This document shows, piece by piece, positions 60,754 through 64,000 of a stretch of 64,000 nt of DNA. Each line of letters begins with the position of its first letter. Positions within the stretch are counted from its first letter, which is position 1. Under the pieces are notes generated by a model that did no database searches, was not told where the DNA came from, and saw only the letters and a program-made list of their open reading frames with translations. The stretch comes from Streptomyces sp. PT12 (GTDB taxonomy: Bacteria > Actinomycetota > Actinomycetes > Streptomycetales > Streptomycetaceae), in the NCBI RefSeq assembly GCF_003311645.1, contig NZ_QEST01000079.1:1-64000 (forward strand). Reading direction: 5' to 3'. Made by a program: the position numbers and the translations under genes.

Positions 60754-63242
60754 GCAGCGGGACCATCGACATCGGCATCGACCTGGGCACCACCAACAGC
60801 GCGGTCGCCGTGCTGCGGGGCGTCCACACCGAGGTCATCAAGAACAACGACGGCGACGAGGCCACACCGTCCGCCGTCTGGATCGACCGCAGGAACCGCC
60901 TCTATGTCGGCCGCGCCGCCCGGGACCGCAACGAGCGCGACCCGGACAACACCTGCATCGAGTTCAAGCTGAGGATGGGAACGGCCGGTCAGGACAAGCG
61001 TTTCCCCGCCTCGGGCCGCACCCTGACCCCCGAGCAGCTCTCCGCCGAGGTGCTGACGTCGCTGCGCGCCGACGTCGCCGCCCGCCTTGAGCGTGAGGTG
61101 CGCGCCGCCGTCATCACGGTGCCCGCCGCCTTCGGCCTCGGCCCGTGCGAGGCCACCCAACGGGCCGCCGGTCTCGCGGGGCTGACCTTCACCCGCCTCC
61201 TCCAGGAACCGGCCGCCGCCGCCCACGCCTATGGCTTCCAGGCGACCGAGGAGAACGCCATGTGGCTGGTCTACGACTTCGGCGGCGGAACGTTCGACGC
61301 GGCCGTGATCCGGCTGCGGGACGGCGCGTTCTCGGTCGTGGGGCACTGCGGCGACAACTACCTCGGCGGCAAACTCATCGACTGGCGCATCGTCGAGGAG
61401 CTGCTGATCCCCGAGGCCGTCCGCCAGGTCCCCGAGCTGGCCGGGCTCGCGCGCGGGAACCCCCGCTGGCTCGGCGCCGTCGCCACCCTCAAGCAGGCGG
61501 CCGAGACCGCCAAGATCCGCCTCTCCCGCGCGCCCACGGCCGACATCCTGGTCGAGCTGGCCGACGACACCGGGCGCCGCTTCGAGTTCGACCACGAGCT
61601 GAGCCGGGCCGACGTCGAGGCCCTGGCCGAGCCGTTGGTGGCACGCTCGGTCAACCTCTGCCGCGCGGCGCTCGATGAGTTCGGCGTGGGCCCCGCGGAC
61701 ATCGAGAAGACCATCATGGTCGGCGGCCAGACCGCCATGCCGTTCCTCCGCGAGCGCCTGGCCGACCCCGTCCACGGCCTCGGCATTCCACTGGACTTCG
61801 GCCATGACCCGATGACCGTGGTGGCGCGCGGCGCCGCCGTCTTCGCCGGGGCGCAGCCGCTGCCCGCCGACTTCTCCGCGCCCGCCCCGAAGGCGGGGGC
61901 GTTCTCCCTGCGCGCCGAATACCCGCGCGTCAGCCCCGACCTCGACCCCGTCGTGGTTGGCCGCGTCACCGGCGCGGACGGCGCCCCCACCGAGGGCCTG
62001 GCAGTCGAGCTGGTCAACGAGGAGTCCGACCCGCCCTGGCACAGCGGACGCATCCCGGTCTCCGAGCGCGGCGACTTCACCAGTGTCCTGCGCGCCGAGC
62101 CGGGGCGCAGAAACGTCTTCCAGGTCCGCGTCACCGACGCCTCGGGCGCCCGCTGGCCCGTCACCCCCGACCACCTCGGCTACACCGTCGGCGCCGTCGA
62201 GACCGAGCCGATGCTCACCCACGCGATCGGCGTGGCCCTCGCCGACAATCAGGTGCGTGGGCTCGTCGAGCGCGGCGCGCGCCTGCCCGTGCGCCGCACC
62301 ACCCCGTTGCGCACCACCGTCACGGTGGACCGGGGCCACGGCGGCGGGCTGATCCGCATCCCCGTCCTCGAGGGCGAGCGGCCCCGCGCCGACCGGAACC
62401 GCACCATCGGCTCCATCGAGGTCGGCGCCGACCGCGTCAGCCGAACGGTCCCCGCGGGCAGCGAGGTGCGGCTCACCGTGGAGATCGACGCGTCGCGGCT
62501 GGTGAAGGTCAGCGCGTTCGTGCCGCTGCTCGACGAGGTCTTCCAGACCACGGTCAGCCTGCTGAGCGAACCGGTCGTGGACACCCGCGAGCTGGAGATG
62601 GACGCCGGGGCGGAACGCGCCAGGCTCGCCCAGCTCACCGAGCGCGGGCGCGACGTGGACAGCCCGGTCGCCGACCTGCTGCTGCAACGCGTCGCCGACG
62701 AGGACCTGGACGGCGAGCTCGACCGCGCGGTGGACGCCGCCCGCCAGGACCCGTCCGAGTCGGGCCGCGCCAACAGCCGCCTGCTGGACCTGCGGCTCGC
62801 GCTCGACGCGGTGGAGGACGAGCTGGCCTGGCCCGAGCTGGTGCGCCAGGCCGAGGCCGTGGTCACCGAGGTCCGCGATCTGATCGCGGCCCACGGCAGC
62901 GAGTCGGACAAGGACGATCTTCCGCTCTACGAGCGGGACATCAAGCGCGCCATCGACTCGCGCGACGCGGATCTGCTGCGCCAGCGCACCGACCGCCTCC
63001 GCGAGCACGCGATGCGCGTCCTCGACCGCTCGGGCGTGCTGCAACCGCTCGTCTTCGAGAACCTGGCCGCCCACCGGTCCTCCATGCGCTACCCGGAACG
63101 CGCCGCCCGGCTGATCGCCGAGGGCCAACGCGCCCGCGACACCGGCGAGGAGGAGCGCCTGCGCTCGATCAACATCGAGCTGCAATCGCTGCTCCCCGAG
63201 GCCCCGCCCTCCATCCTCGGCGGTGACAGCACGGTCCTGTGA
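60750..63242 (+). CDS. Divergent Hsp70 with inserted domain
   Basis: An 830-residue Hsp70-family ATPase, longer than DnaK. The nucleotide-binding domain (residues 1-365) has IDIGIDLGTTNSAVAV, WLVYDFGGGTFDAAVI and IMVGGQTAMPFLRERL. Where DnaK has its linker and substrate-binding domain, residues about 385-475 are an added beta-rich, carboxypeptidase-regulatory-like segment (VVVGRVTGADGAPTEGLAV, NVFQVRVTDASGARWPV). A substrate-binding-like part follows (RTTVTVDRGHGGGLIRIPV, GSIEVGADRVSRTVPAG), then a helical lid to the end. GTG 60750 overlaps the GrpE-like gene. Client specificity is unknown. Confidence 0.88.
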   Translation: MSSGTIDIGIDLGTTNSAVAVLRGVHTEVIKNNDGDEATPSAVWIDRRNRLYVGRAARDRNERDPDNTCIEFKLRMGTAGQDKRFPASGRTLTPEQLSAEVLTSLRADVAARLEREVRAAVITVPAAFGLGPCEATQRAAGLAGLTFTRLLQEPAAAAHAYGFQATEENAMWLVYDFGGGTFDAAVIRLRDGAFSVVGHCGDNYLGGKLIDWRIVEELLIPEAVRQVPELAGLARGNPRWLGAVATLKQAAETAKIRLSRAPTADILVELADDTGRRFEFDHELSRADVEALAEPLVARSVNLCRAALDEFGVGPADIEKTIMVGGQTAMPFLRERLADPVHGLGIPLDFGHDPMTVVARGAAVFAGAQPLPADFSAPAPKAGAFSLRAEYPRVSPDLDPVVVGRVTGADGAPTEGLAVELVNEESDPPWHSGRIPVSERGDFTSVLRAEPGRRNVFQVRVTDASGARWPVTPDHLGYTVGAVETEPMLTHAIGVALADNQVRGLVERGARLPVRRTTPLRTTVTVDRGHGGGLIRIPVLEGERPRADRNRTIGSIEVGADRVSRTVPAGSEVRLTVEIDASRLVKVSAFVPLLDEVFQTTVSLLSEPVVDTRELEMDAGAERARLAQLTERGRDVDSPVADLLLQRVADEDLDGELDRAVDAARQDPSESGRANSRLLDLRLALDAVEDELAWPELVRQAEAVVTEVRDLIAAHGSESDKDDLPLYERDIKRAIDSRDADLLRQRTDRLREHAMRVLDRSGVLQPLVFENLAAHRSSMRYPERAARLIAEGQRARDTGEEERLRSINIELQSLLPEAPPSILGGDSTVL

Positions 63243-63296
63243 ACGCCTCGGCCGACGGCCCTCCCGCCGCCCGCACGCCGTGCGACAATCACGCGT

Positions 63297-63863
63297 ATGA
63301 GTGAGCGAGAGCTGCTGGCCTCCGACGGGGAACGCGACCGCGCCGCCGAGCGCGTGCGGGAGGCCGCGGCCGAGGGCCGCATCCGGCTGTCCGACGTGGA
63401 CGGGCGGCTGTCCCGGGTGTACGAGGCGAGGACGCGCGGCGATCTCGAGCTGGCCACCCGCGACCTCCCCGAGCCGCGCGTCGTCAACGAACGGCCCACC
63501 TCCCGCGCCGCCGTGGCCGTCTTCGGCGGCTACGACCGGGGCGGCCACTGGGTGGTGCCCGCGAAGTTCACCGCGTGGTCGATGTTCGGCGGGGGCGGGA
63601 TCGACCTGACCGAGGCCCAGCTGACGTCGCGTGAGACGGTCATCACGGCCGTGGCCCTGTGGGGTGGCGCCGACATCGTCGTCCCCGACGACGTCGAGGT
63701 GGAGGTCAAGGGCTTCGGGATCTTCGGCGGCTTCGGCAAGAGCGGCCGCAACCGGGGCAGGCCGGGCGCCCCCAGGATCGTCATCCGCGGCTTTGCGATG
63801 TTCGGCGGGGTGGGCACGCGGAAGAAGCCACGCAAGGAGCGCAAGGGCCTCACCCAGGGCTGA
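63297..63863 (+). CDS. DUF1707 domain protein
   Basis: A 188-residue protein. The N-terminal DUF1707 domain is clear: MSERELLASDGERDRAAERV, GRIRLSDVDGRLSRVYEAR. The C-terminal half is a beta-solenoid-like domain similar to those in DUF2154/LiaF-related proteins (VFGGYDRGGHWVVPAKF, VALWGGADIVVPDDVEVEVK, GFAMFGGVGTRKK). No signal peptide or membrane helix is present. LiaF-like parts often modulate cell-envelope stress kinases, but no kinase adjoins. ATG 63297 lies 54 bp after the Hsp70 gene, so it may be cotranscribed. Confidence 0.83.
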   Translation: MSERELLASDGERDRAAERVREAAAEGRIRLSDVDGRLSRVYEARTRGDLELATRDLPEPRVVNERPTSRAAVAVFGGYDRGGHWVVPAKFTAWSMFGGGGIDLTEAQLTSRETVITAVALWGGADIVVPDDVEVEVKGFGIFGGFGKSGRNRGRPGAPRIVIRGFAMFGGVGTRKKPRKERKGLTQG

Positions 63864-64000
63864 CAGTACTGACAGGGCTGGCAGACCCGGCAGAGCTGGC
63901 AGGGCCGAGCGGCGTCACGGCATCCCCGGCGCGGGGGGGACCTCAGCCGTTCCCCGCGCCCACGCCCCGCCGTTCCGCCTGCGGCGAGCCGTCATCCGGC
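63864..64000. other. Window end, possible 3' end of a minus-strand gene
   Basis: A minus-strand frame ends with TGA at 63943-63945 and reads PDDGSPQAERRGVGAGNG before it, with GC-rich third positions. It could be the end of a gene that lies beyond the window, but it is too short to be sure. The rest is intergenic and holds CTGGCAG repeats. Confidence 0.25.

Overview
This is chromosomal-core DNA from a very GC-rich actinomycete, almost certainly a Streptomyces or close relative (Streptomycetaceae). The evidence is the family set and order: a WhiH-type sporulation regulator directly upstream of an HrdB-type principal sigma factor with its lysine/alanine-rich segment, then parE and parC, HPr, SepH, ferrochelatase, inositol monophosphatase, CutR/CutS, dUTPase with DUF3710, and DUF3159 with paired TrkA proteins. 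No rRNA, tRNA, insertion sequence, integrase or CRISPR array was found. By eye I saw no in-frame TTA (bldA) codon, but that scan was not exhaustive.

Layout. 0-5 kb: an XRE regulator, a 3'-truncated RecQ-like helicase fragment, two perfect DnaA boxes, a DUF4192 protein, an NrtR-like Nudix regulator and a fused ABC transporter. 5-11 kb: whiH, hrdB, a long near-perfect palindrome, a DUF7455 protein and parE. 11-18 kb: a sucrase/ferredoxin-like protein, two decayed glycoside hydrolase genes (GH13 and GH87-like) that carry several deletions, a CobW-type GTPase and parC. 18-29.6 kb: an M16 peptidase pair, a GntR regulator, HPr, a GNAT/acyl-CoA-synthetase protein acetyltransferase, DUF5998, an alkaline-phosphatase-superfamily enzyme, thymidine kinase, a glyoxalase-fold protein and a sulfurtransferase. 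29.6-38 kb: sepH, hemH, inositol monophosphatase, a 53-residue protein, cutR-cutS, DUF4193, DUF3093, dut and DUF3710.

38-51 kb is a potassium region: a DUF6343 membrane protein, a 27-residue membrane microprotein overlapping kdpF, kdpABC, kdpDE, an OB-fold protein, a DUF3159 membrane protein, two TrkA (RCK) proteins and a KimA-like permease. The kdp leader holds two mutually exclusive hairpins, one of which covers part of the first ribosome binding site. 51-57 kb: a TRAM-domain RNA methyltransferase, a large AfsR-type regulator, an F420-dependent oxidoreductase and a homocysteine methyltransferase. 58.6-63.2 kb is an operon-like trio: a tail-anchored 522-residue protein, a short GrpE-head protein and an 830-residue divergent Hsp70 with an inserted domain. 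This looks like a dedicated membrane-linked chaperone machine and is the best candidate here for a poorly described system.

Most genes are ordinary housekeeping or developmental genes. The unusual material is the gene decay at 0.4-1 kb and 12-14.6 kb, the palindrome at 7976-8036, the kdp leader and its tandem microproteins, and the Hsp70 trio.
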